From IDS-8 sp965651325 (GTDB lineage: Bacteria > Pseudomonadota > Gammaproteobacteria > Steroidobacterales > Woeseiaceae), in NCBI GenBank assembly GCA_965651325.1, contig CBFGSB010000165.1:1-6654 (forward strand): DNA of 6,654 nucleotides, given 5' to 3'. The notes under the pieces are model-generated. The model did not search any database, was not told the DNA's origin, and worked only from the letters and a program-made list of their open reading frames with translations. The first letter of the stretch is position 1. Every line of letters starts with the position of its first letter. The position numbers and the translations under genes are program-made. Positions 1 to 4,894 of this stretch are shown piece after piece.

Positions 1-142
1 GTCGGGAGCCATTGCCCCAAACACCCCCCGCCGCCCCCACCGACCGCGTCAACCACCAGGCACCATCATCCGCGTCCGAAACCCCCAAACTCGCCGCGCG
101 TGCCGTCGGTTGTTCCACGTGGAACGCACAGGTTGGTCGGAG
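1..142. other. Intergenic region downstream of recF
   Basis: This stretch lies beyond the recF stop codon and holds one parS-like palindrome (112-125) and a C-rich run on the plus strand (C-tracts at 15-18, 24-29, 34-38 and 82-86). No complete gene is seen. In gammaproteobacteria the next gene after recF in this direction is usually gyrB. A minus-strand ATG at 12-10 opens a frame reading MAPD into the window edge, but four residues and a poor ribosome site are not enough to call it. I see no convincing rho-independent terminator for recF and no clear promoter. Confidence 0.6.
111..126. promoter_or_regulatory. parS site 1 (ParB-binding, non-coding)
   Basis: The 14-bp perfect palindrome GTTCCACGTGGAAC occupies 112-125, with T before and G after. 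It matches the family of bacterial chromosomal parS sites, which share the core CACGTG flanked by TTYC/GRAA and are bound by ParB for origin segregation and SMC loading. This copy lies 17 bp beyond the recF stop codon, so protein-coding constraint does not explain it. Two more identical palindromes follow at 169-182 and 781-794. ParA and ParB genes are not in the window. Confidence 0.85.
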
Positions 143-1210
143 TTAATCGAGTCGGTGCAGGCGGCCTTGTTCCACGTGGAACCGTCGTGGGGGTGACGGG
201 AAGATCCCGGGGTCGGGATCGAGGGCGGTGGCAATCACCTGGCACTCGAGGGCCGCGATGGCTTCCATCAGCCGGGAGAGGGAGGATTTGTCGAGCTCGG
301 CGGCAGGGTCGTCGAGGAGGAGCAGCAGTGGCCGGCCGAGGTGGCGTTGCACCACCTCGGTGGCAGCGAGGATGAGGGTGCAGGCGAGGAGCTTCTGCTG
401 CCCGCGCGAAACGAGTTTGCGCGCCTGCCGCTCGTCATAGCTCAGTCGTAGCTCGGCCCGCTGTGGGCCGGTCCGGCTGGTGCCGAGCTGCAGGTCCCGG
501 TCCCGGTTCTGCGCCAGGGCATCGCCGAGCTCCTGGTCGTCGGGCCAGCCTTGCTGGTACGCGAATCCCACGCCGCTGCCGAGCAGCTGCTCCGCCGTGG
601 CGCGCAGTGCCGGTTCGGCGAGCGCGAGGGCACGTTGGCGCGCCTCATGGATGCGGAACGCGGCCTCGACGAACTCCCGGTCCCAGCCGGCCAGTTCCGT
701 AGCCGGGACCGCGTCGCGCAGCGCGGCGTTGCGCTGCCTCAGGGCGCGCCGGAAACGTCGCCACGCATCCAGGAAGGAAGGTTCCACGTGGAACGCTATC
801 CAGTCGAGATACCGCCGGCGCTCCTCCGGCCCCCCGGCCACCAGGTTGTGCACCTCCGGGTCGACGATCTGCAGCGGCAGGACTTCCGCCAGGTCCGCCA
901 CCCCGCCGCTGCGGTCACCGCCCACGCTGGCTTCCATCCCCGAGCGTCCGTTCCGGACCCCGAGGCTAACCTCCCGCTCCCCGAGCCCTACCCGGCCGAA
1001 CAACAGGAACTCCTGGCTGCCGTGCCGCACGAGCCGGTCGGCCGGCGCACTGCGAAATGATTTGCCCCGCCCGAGGTAAGCCATGCCCTCGAGCAGGCTG
1101 GTTTTACCGGACGCATTGGGGCCGTGGATCAGGTTATAGCGTGGGTCGGGGTCCAGCGCCGTCTCGGCAAGACAGCGGAAATCGCGGCAGCTGAAACTCA
1201 GCAGGGTCAT
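143..1210 (-). CDS. recF: DNA replication and repair protein RecF
   Basis: RecF is a cytoplasmic SMC-like ATPase that acts with RecO and RecR to load RecA at single-strand gaps. The 355-residue product is close to the usual length of about 360. Visible motifs are Walker A GPNASGKT (residues 30-37), the ABC-type signature SRGQQ (268-272) and Walker B LLLLLDD (295-301), followed by PAAELD. The ATG at 1210 gives the normal N-terminus MTLLSFSCRDFRC. An upstream in-frame GTG at 1270 would add 20 alanine- and arginine-rich residues without family support. The gene lies 81 bp downstream of dnaN on the same strand, in the usual dnaA-dnaN-recF order, and is probably co-transcribed with dnaN. Two parS palindromes are embedded in the frame, each reading FHVE (residues 140-143 and 344-347). 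No disruption is seen. Confidence 0.96.
   Translation of the reverse strand: MTLLSFSCRDFRCLAETALDPDPRYNLIHGPNASGKTSLLEGMAYLGRGKSFRSAPADRLVRHGSQEFLLFGRVGLGEREVSLGVRNGRSGMEASVGGDRSGGVADLAEVLPLQIVDPEVHNLVAGGPEERRRYLDWIAFHVEPSFLDAWRRFRRALRQRNAALRDAVPATELAGWDREFVEAAFRIHEARQRALALAEPALRATAEQLLGSGVGFAYQQGWPDDQELGDALAQNRDRDLQLGTSRTGPQRAELRLSYDERQARKLVSRGQQKLLACTLILAATEVVQRHLGRPLLLLLDDPAAELDKSSLSRLMEAIAALECQVIATALDPDPGIFPSPPRRFHVEQGRLHRLD
168..183. promoter_or_regulatory. parS site 2 (inside recF 3' end)
   Basis: The same perfect 14-bp palindrome lies at 169-182, flanked by T and C. That 16-bp context, TGTTCCACGTGGAACC, agrees with the parS form I recall from Pseudomonas. It falls in the last 14 codons of recF and is read as FHVE (residues 344-347). 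Its centre is 57 bp from the centre of site 1. Both DNA binding by ParB and the RecF C-terminus may constrain these bases. Confidence 0.83.
781..794. promoter_or_regulatory. parS site 3 (inside recF)
   Basis: This is the third identical palindrome GTTCCACGTGGAAC, about 600 bp from site 2. It is in the same reading register within recF and encodes FHVE at residues 140-143, following DWIA. RecF proteins commonly carry an F-H-V/N-E stretch here, so the protein accounts for part of the 12-bp core. The flanking G and C completing 14 bp, and the identity with the non-coding copy, still favour a real ParB site. Confidence 0.7.
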
Positions 1211-1291
1211 GCAGGGCCCTGGCGCGAGGGCGGCGCGACGCGCGGCAGCACCCTTCCGCGCTGCCGCCACGCCACCCGCGGCATCACGGGT

Positions 1292-2401
1292 TTAGAGGCG
1301 CATCGGCATGACGACGTACTTGCAGTCGTCGTTGCCGGGCTCCCGGAGGAGGCAGCTCGAATTGCCGTCGACCACGGCGAGGGTTACCTCCTCGGACTCG
1401 ATCGCCCCCAGGGCATCGAGCAGGTAGTTCACGTTGAAGCCGATCTCGATATCCTCGCCCTGGTACTGGATCTCGAGTTCCTCTTCGGCTTCTTCCTGCT
1501 CCGGGTTGTGCGCTTGCAGCGTCATCGCATTGGGGCGGATAACGAGCCGGATCCCCCGGTATTTTTCGTTCGACAGGATGGCCGTGCGCTGTAACGCCCC
1601 GCGAAACACCTGCCGGTCCGCGGTCAGCTCATTGTCGGTATTTTTCGGGATCACGCGGTCATATTCGGGGAAACGGCCGTCAATTAGCTTGGACGTGAAG
1701 CGGATGCCCTCGAGCTGGATACGGATATGGTTCTGCCCCAGCTCCAGCGTCAGCTTGCCCTCGCCGCTCAGCAGCCGTTGCAGTTCCAGCACACCCTTGC
1801 GCGGCACGATGACCTGCGTCTCCGCCTGGTCGGCCAGTGCCTTGATGCCCGACAGCTCCACCTGGCACAGGGCCAGCCGGTGCCCGTCCGTCGCCACTGC
1901 CCGCAGGTGCTTCTTGCCCGTCTCCAGGAGCAGGCCGTTCAGGTAATACCGCACGTCCTGCTGTGCCATCGAAAAGTGCGTCTTGTCCAGCAACTTCGCC
2001 AGCGCATCCTGCGGGAGCTCCAGTGGCGCCCCTGCCTTGATGTCCTCCACCGACGGGAACTCGGCCGCCGGCAGCGTTGTCAGGCTGAACTTGCTGCGGC
2101 CCGACCGCACCCCGAGCTTTTCCCCCGACAGGCTGATCGCCACTTCCGCGCCTTCCGGCAGCGCCCGGCAGATGTCCAGGAGCTTGCGGCCGGGGACTGT
2201 CACCTCCCCGCCATTGCTGATGTTGGCCTCGGTGCTGGCCACCAACTCCACCTCGAGATCCGTGGCGGTGATCGACAGGCGGTTGTTCTTCGCAACGAGC
2301 AGGACGTTCGCCAGGATGGGCATCGTCTGCCGTCTTTCCACCACACCGATCACTGACTGCAACGGCTTCAGCAGCGCCTCGCGACTCGCGGTTAACTTCA
2401 T
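1292..2401 (-). CDS. dnaN: DNA polymerase III sliding clamp, beta subunit
   Basis: The beta clamp is a ring-shaped dimer that tethers DNA polymerase III and other polymerases and repair proteins to DNA; it also takes part in DnaA inactivation through Hda. The product is 369 residues, against 366 in E. coli. It opens with MKLTASREALLKPLQSV and has the family stretches RRQTMPILANVLL near the N-terminus and DGRFPEYDRVIPK in the second half. It ends in the characteristic YVVMPMRL, the C-terminal segment beside the client-binding pocket. The start at 2401 is chosen because a strong AGGTGG ribosome site lies 5 nt upstream. The in-frame GTG at 2410 falls inside that site and is unlikely to be used. 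It lies between dnaA and recF on the same strand. Nothing is unusual in the protein. Confidence 0.97.
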   Translation of the reverse strand: MKLTASREALLKPLQSVIGVVERRQTMPILANVLLVAKNNRLSITATDLEVELVASTEANISNGGEVTVPGRKLLDICRALPEGAEVAISLSGEKLGVRSGRSKFSLTTLPAAEFPSVEDIKAGAPLELPQDALAKLLDKTHFSMAQQDVRYYLNGLLLETGKKHLRAVATDGHRLALCQVELSGIKALADQAETQVIVPRKGVLELQRLLSGEGKLTLELGQNHIRIQLEGIRFTSKLIDGRFPEYDRVIPKNTDNELTADRQVFRGALQRTAILSNEKYRGIRLVIRPNAMTLQAHNPEQEEAEEELEIQYQGEDIEIGFNVNYLLDALGAIESEEVTLAVVDGNSSCLLREPGNDDCKYVVMPMRL

Positions 2402-2406
2402 CGATA

Positions 2407-2412
2407 CCACCT
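2407..2412 (-). promoter_or_regulatory. dnaN ribosome binding site
   Basis: The minus strand reads AGGTGG followed by 5 nt (TATCG) and the ATG at 2401. This good Shine-Dalgarno match decides between two in-frame starts, because the alternative GTG (2410-2408) is part of the site itself. Confidence 0.75.
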
Positions 2413-2460
2413 GTTAATAAATACTGGAAATATTGCTTTACTTGTTATTGTTAGGGACAC
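2411..2460. other. AT-rich tract, candidate DNA unwinding element
   Basis: Thirty-five of these 50 bases are A or T, in a window that is otherwise strongly GC-rich. The tract starts 8 bp from the perfect DnaA box at 2468-2476 and ends just upstream of the dnaN ribosome site. On the minus strand, reading away from that box, it begins CTAACAATAACAAG. That gives several successive trinucleotides with central A, resembling the DnaA-trio pattern described for bacterial unwinding regions. The unwinding role is inferred from position and composition. Confidence 0.5.
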
Positions 2461-2467
2461 GAAGTGC

Positions 2468-2476
2468 TGTGTATAA
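2468..2476 (-). promoter_or_regulatory. DnaA box TTATACACA
   Basis: The minus strand reads TTATACACA, a perfect match to the consensus TTATNCACA. It is the box nearest the AT-rich tract, so it is the best candidate anchor for a DnaA filament that opens the duplex toward dnaN. Confidence 0.75.
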
Positions 2477-2565
2477 CTTTGGGTAACCCTTTCAGAACAG
2501 TACGTTACGATCTATTTTGGATCCCGACAACCCTTGTATCCCGCACGCTTTTCCTGTGTATCTCC

Positions 2566-2574
2566 TGTGGATGA
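2566..2574 (-). promoter_or_regulatory. DnaA box, one mismatch (TCATCCACA)
   Basis: The minus strand reads TCATCCACA, one mismatch (second base) from TTATCCACA. A weaker relative, AGATACACA (7 of 9), sits 2 bp further along at 2555-2563 in the same orientation. Together with the perfect boxes on either side they suggest an array of graded-affinity sites. Confidence 0.55.
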
Positions 2575-2600
2575 AAGTGACGGCACCGATTCTCCACCGG

Positions 2601-2609
2601 TTATCCACA
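2601..2609 (+). promoter_or_regulatory. DnaA box TTATCCACA
   Basis: This is an exact copy of the strongest E. coli-type DnaA box, on the plus strand. It directly abuts the dnaA stop codon (minus-strand TGA at 2612-2610), with no base between. Its orientation is opposite to the other boxes in this gap. Confidence 0.78.
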
Positions 2610-3980
2610 TCATCCTGTCAGAGTTCTCAACAAATTCAAGTAATCTTCGTCGACTCTTTTTTCGGTTTCCCGCAGGGCCGCGATCCGGCGGCAGCCGTGC
2701 AGCACGGTCGTGTGGTCCCGGCCGCCGAAAGCATCGCCGATTTCCGGCAGGCTGTGGTTCGTGAGCTCCTTGGCCAGCGCCATGCCGAGCTGGCGCGGCC
2801 GCGCGATCGAACGGCTGCGCCGCTTCGACAGCAGGTCCGCCACCCGGATCTTGAAATAATCCGCCACGGTTTTCTGGATGTTCTCGATCGAGACGAGGCG
2901 ATCTTGCAGGGCCAGCAGGTCCCGCAGCGCTTCCTTCGCGAAGTCCAGGCTGATCGGACGGCCCGTGAACTGCGAGTTCGCCATCACCCGTCGCAGCGCG
3001 CCCTCGAGCTCACGGACGTTCGACCGGATGCGCTTGGCGATGAAGAACGCCACCTCCTCCGGCAGCTCCACGTTCTCCGCGGCCGCCTTGCTCATGAGGA
3101 TCGCGACCGAGGTCTCGAGCTCCGGGGGCTCTATCGCCACCGTCAGGCCCCAGCCAAAGCGCGACTTGAGGCGCTCCTCGAGCCCGTTGACTTCCTTCGG
3201 GTACCGGTCACAGGTCAAGACGATCTGCCGTTGCCCTTCGAGCAGCGCGTTGAACGTATGAAAAAACTCTTCCTGCGAGCGCTCCTTGCCGGCAAAGAAC
3301 TGGATATCGTCGATGAGCAGGGCATCGAGCGACCGGTAGGAGCGTTTGAAATCCGAGATCGTGTTGTGCTGCAGCCCCTTCACCATGTCGCCGACGAAAC
3401 GTTCGGAATGCACGTAACTTACCCGCGCCGTCGAATCGCGCGCCAGCATCGCGTTGCCGATCGCTTGCATCAGGTGGGTCTTACCGAGGCCCACGCCACC
3501 GTAGATGAACAGCGGGTTATAGGACTTGCCCGGGTTCTCCCCGACCTGCAGCGCCGCGGCGCGCGCAAGCTGGTTGCTCTTGCCCTGGACGAAACGCGTG
3601 AAGGTGAAGCCCGGGTTCAGCCGGCTGGCAATAGGCGCCGCCGTTTGCGCTCGCGCCGGGCGCGGCGTGTTGACGATTGTCGCCGCATCCGGCTGGCGCG
3701 AGCCAACCTCGATCACCACTTCGCTGGCACCGCCCGCGCCGTCCACGAGCTGCAGGATCCGTTCGATGTAATGCTGCTGCAGCCAGTCCACCACGAAACG
3801 ATTCGGCGCGAGCAGTCGCAGCACGTTGCCGTCTTCGACGGCCTGGAGAGGGCGAATCCAGGTATTGAACTGCTGCTCCGGAAGCTCTGCTTGCAAGTCG
3901 CGCACGCAGCGATTCCAGAGATTCGTCTCGGCTTGCAACGGGGTCCCCAAAGGTGGCAAATCGGTGTTCGGGTGGAGCAC
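2610..3980 (-). CDS. dnaA: Chromosomal replication initiator protein DnaA
   Basis: DnaA is the AAA+ initiator that binds DnaA boxes at oriC, melts the duplex and recruits the DnaB helicase. The product is 456 residues from the GTG at 3980, against 467 in E. coli. Domain I spans roughly residues 20-85 (LWNRCVRDLQAELP, WIRPLQA), followed by a short linker. The AAA+ core has Walker A GGVGLGKT (161-168), Walker B LLIDD (221-225), the arginine finger in KSRFGWGL (R274) and the sensor II stretch NVRELEGALRRV (321-332). Domain IV carries the DNA-binding signature GRDHTTVLHGC (420-430). The exact start is uncertain: no ATG is available. The in-frame TTG at 3938 would leave only seven residues before the conserved Trp, as in E. 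coli, and give 442 residues. Identification is secure. Confidence 0.97.
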   Translation of the reverse strand: MLHPNTDLPPLGTPLQAETNLWNRCVRDLQAELPEQQFNTWIRPLQAVEDGNVLRLLAPNRFVVDWLQQHYIERILQLVDGAGGASEVVIEVGSRQPDAATIVNTPRPARAQTAAPIASRLNPGFTFTRFVQGKSNQLARAAALQVGENPGKSYNPLFIYGGVGLGKTHLMQAIGNAMLARDSTARVSYVHSERFVGDMVKGLQHNTISDFKRSYRSLDALLIDDIQFFAGKERSQEEFFHTFNALLEGQRQIVLTCDRYPKEVNGLEERLKSRFGWGLTVAIEPPELETSVAILMSKAAAENVELPEEVAFFIAKRIRSNVRELEGALRRVMANSQFTGRPISLDFAKEALRDLLALQDRLVSIENIQKTVADYFKIRVADLLSKRRSRSIARPRQLGMALAKELTNHSLPEIGDAFGGRDHTTVLHGCRRIAALRETEKRVDEDYLNLLRTLTG

Positions 3981-3985
3981 GGCAG

Positions 3986-4014
3986 TCTATAACTTCCACA
4001 TCGGTTCGCCAACA
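3986..4014 (-). promoter_or_regulatory. Tentative dnaA promoter
   Basis: The minus strand has TATAGA (3991-3986), a 4-5 of 6 match to a -10 box. Possible -35 elements are TTGGCG (4012-4007, 15-nt spacer) or TGTTGG (4014-4009, 17-nt spacer), both weak. Transcription from this -10 would begin at or within a base or two of the GTG at 3980. That means either a nearly leaderless dnaA mRNA or a true start codon further inside. Confidence is low. Confidence 0.3.
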
Positions 4015-4217
4015 TTGCGGGCAAGGCACTTCCGGTTGTGGGGTGGCGTGCGAAGTCGTACCAGGTTTGTGCGTGCGCGTCATGAACGTTGGACGAACAC
4101 CCCTCCCCCGGATCCGTCTCCGCCGGTTGACGACTGGTGCCGTTCATGAAGCGCAGCCGTTCGTGGCAGGAAAACAGGCCGTGCAGTCGGCGTTCGGCCG
4201 CTGGCCGGCGCGGCTTG

Positions 4218-4246
4218 TTGACAGTGATTTTGGGCGCGCGTACCCT
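4218..4246 (+). promoter_or_regulatory. rpmH promoter, sigma-70 type
   Basis: A perfect -35 TTGACA (4218-4223) is followed by a 17-bp spacer and the -10 candidate TACCCT (4241-4246). That hexamer keeps the first, second and last consensus bases only. The predicted transcript starts near 4253, leaving a leader of about 50 nt before the rpmH ATG. It would serve rpmH and rnpA, and probably yidC. Confidence 0.6.
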
Positions 4247-4301
4247 TGCCGGCTTTCTTTTGGCCGGGGCGCGGACGCCGCGGCGGCACAGGCTTAAGCC
4301 A

Positions 4302-4436
4302 ATGAAACGCACATTCCAGCCCAGCAAGATCAAGCGGGCCCGCAACCATGGTTTTCGCGCTCGCATGGCCACCAAGGCCGGGCGGCTGGTGCTGAAGCGC
4401 CGGCGCGCGAAAGGCCGCGCACAGCTCACGCCGTAA
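4302..4436 (+). CDS. rpmH: 50S ribosomal protein L34
   Basis: L34 is a small, very basic protein of the large ribosomal subunit. The 44-residue product matches the family along its whole length: MKRTFQPSKIKRAR, then HGFRARMATKAGR, then the Arg/Lys-rich LKRRRAKGR before the C-terminus QLTP. The ATG at 4302 is the family start; an AGG lies 9 nt upstream and the palindrome GGCTTAAGCC sits directly before the start. Upstream in-frame codons extend the open frame but have no L34 similarity. It is the first gene of the rpmH-rnpA cluster and is divergent from dnaA, as in most bacteria. Confidence 0.97.
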   Translation: MKRTFQPSKIKRARNHGFRARMATKAGRLVLKRRRAKGRAQLTP

Positions 4437-4446
4437 GGCGGTCGGT

Positions 4447-4860
4447 CTGGGAGCAAGCGGGGCGGCGACGACGGAACAGAAGCGAGGACCGGACAACAAG
4501 AACCCCCGTCGGCCGTACCGGCTCCGCGCCGCCGATCGCCTGTCGGACAGCGCCGATTTCAGCCGGGTCTTCGGCGGCGCGCACAAGAGCCGCGATCGCT
4601 ACTTCACCGTCCTGTCAAAGCCCAACGACCGGGGATCGGCGAGGCTCGGCCTTGCGATCTCGAAAAAGCATTGCCGCCTCGCGAGCGGCCGCAACCGGCT
4701 GAAACGGCTCGTGCGCGAGTCCTTTCGGCGGCATCGGCAGGAGCTCGGGAGTGTCGACATCGTGGTCCTGGGGCAGCCGGGCACGGAGCGCGCCGACAAC
4801 GCCACGCTTTTTGACAGCCTTGACGGGCACTGGCGACGAATTCGCAGCGCCCGCGGCTAA
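4447..4860 (+). CDS. rnpA: Ribonuclease P protein component, CTG start inferred
   Basis: RnpA is the protein cofactor of RNase P, which removes 5' leaders from tRNA precursors by binding the catalytic RNA and the leader. From the CTG at 4447 the product is 137 residues, a little above the usual 110-130. The conserved core runs from YRLRAADRL (residues 24-32) through SADFSRVF (36-42), RYFTVLSKPN and RLGLAISKK to the signature RNRLKRLVRESFR (82-94), ending with VDIVVLGQP. The frame is open from a TGA at 4393-4395 but has no ATG, GTG or TTG before the GTG at 4711, which lies inside the signature. The CTG follows AAGG (4435-4438) at an 8-nt spacing, so I infer it as the start. The first 20 or so residues look unlike the family, and a sequence error is the alternative. 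It lies 10 bp after rpmH. Confidence 0.85.
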   Translation: MGASGAATTEQKRGPDNKNPRRPYRLRAADRLSDSADFSRVFGGAHKSRDRYFTVLSKPNDRGSARLGLAISKKHCRLASGRNRLKRLVRESFRRHRQELGSVDIVVLGQPGTERADNATLFDSLDGHWRRIRSARG

Positions 4861-4876
4861 ACGGAACGCTCCGCAC

Positions 4877-4894
4877 ATGGACAACGAGCGCTGA
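4877..4894 (+). other. Five-codon mini-ORF abutting yidC
   Basis: ATG GAC AAC GAG CGC TGA encodes MDNER, and its stop codon is immediately followed by the yidC ATG in the same frame. The first nine bases repeat exactly at the yidC start, and the encoded peptides MDNER and MDNQR differ at one residue. It therefore looks like an 18-nt tandem duplication of the initiation region. It could act in translational coupling or reinitiation, or be a chance relic. Neither ATG has a strong Shine-Dalgarno sequence. Confidence 0.4.

Larger units (their letters stand above)
2402..2609. other. dnaA-dnaN intergenic region, candidate oriC
   Basis: This 208-bp gap contains two perfect DnaA boxes of the form TTATNCACA (2601-2609 plus strand, 2468-2476 minus strand). 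It also has an 8/9 box (2566-2574, minus) and a weaker 7/9 site AGATACACA (2555-2563, minus). Next to the boxes, on the dnaN side, is an AT-rich tract at 2411-2460 suited to duplex opening. Two GATC sequences occur at 2509-2512 and 2520-2523. The combination of clustered boxes and an adjacent AT-rich element is the usual origin arrangement, and several bacteria place oriC between dnaA and dnaN. The dnaN promoter must also lie here or upstream, but I could not define it. Function as the origin is inferred. Confidence 0.72.
3981..4301. other. Divergent dnaA-rpmH intergenic region
   Basis: These 321 bp separate the leftward dnaA-dnaN-recF group from the rightward rpmH-rnpA-yidC group and must hold both promoters. 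A good rpmH promoter is seen at 4218-4246 and a tentative dnaA promoter at 3986-4014. No TTATNCACA box, or anything within one mismatch of it, was found, so there is no sign of DnaA autoregulation or of an origin here. Two small symmetries are present. One is a 9-bp inverted repeat (TCATGAACG at 4080-4088 and CGTTCATGA at 4141-4149). The other is the palindrome GGCTTAAGCC (4291-4300) immediately before the rpmH start. No protein-coding gene is supported. Confidence 0.7.

Noticed and set aside
1..12. Possible start of the next gene (gyrB position) on the minus strand, ATG at 12-10
   Set aside because: Only MAPD is visible, it is not a recognisable GyrB start, and the G-rich upstream is not a well-spaced ribosome site.
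480..1079. Plus-strand frames opposite recF (up to 199 residues)
   Set aside because: They are Arg/Ser-rich shadow translations of recF, with no ribosome site or domain.
2399..2410. GTG at 2410 as the dnaN start
   Set aside because: It lies within the AGGTGG ribosome site that serves the ATG at 2401, and the family N-terminus begins MKLT or similar.
2517..3992. 491-residue open frame on the plus strand
   Set aside because: It is the antisense shadow of dnaA. The product is rich in Arg, His and Leu with no recognisable domain, while the opposite strand encodes a complete DnaA with all motifs.
3991..4003. Possible DnaA box near the dnaA start (minus strand TGTGGAAGT)
   Set aside because: Only six of nine positions match TGTGGATAA, below what can be supported.
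3517..4586. Minus-strand frames across dnaA 5' end, the divergent gap and rpmH
   Set aside because: They run antisense to rpmH or out of frame with dnaA and show no known domain; both real genes are unambiguous.
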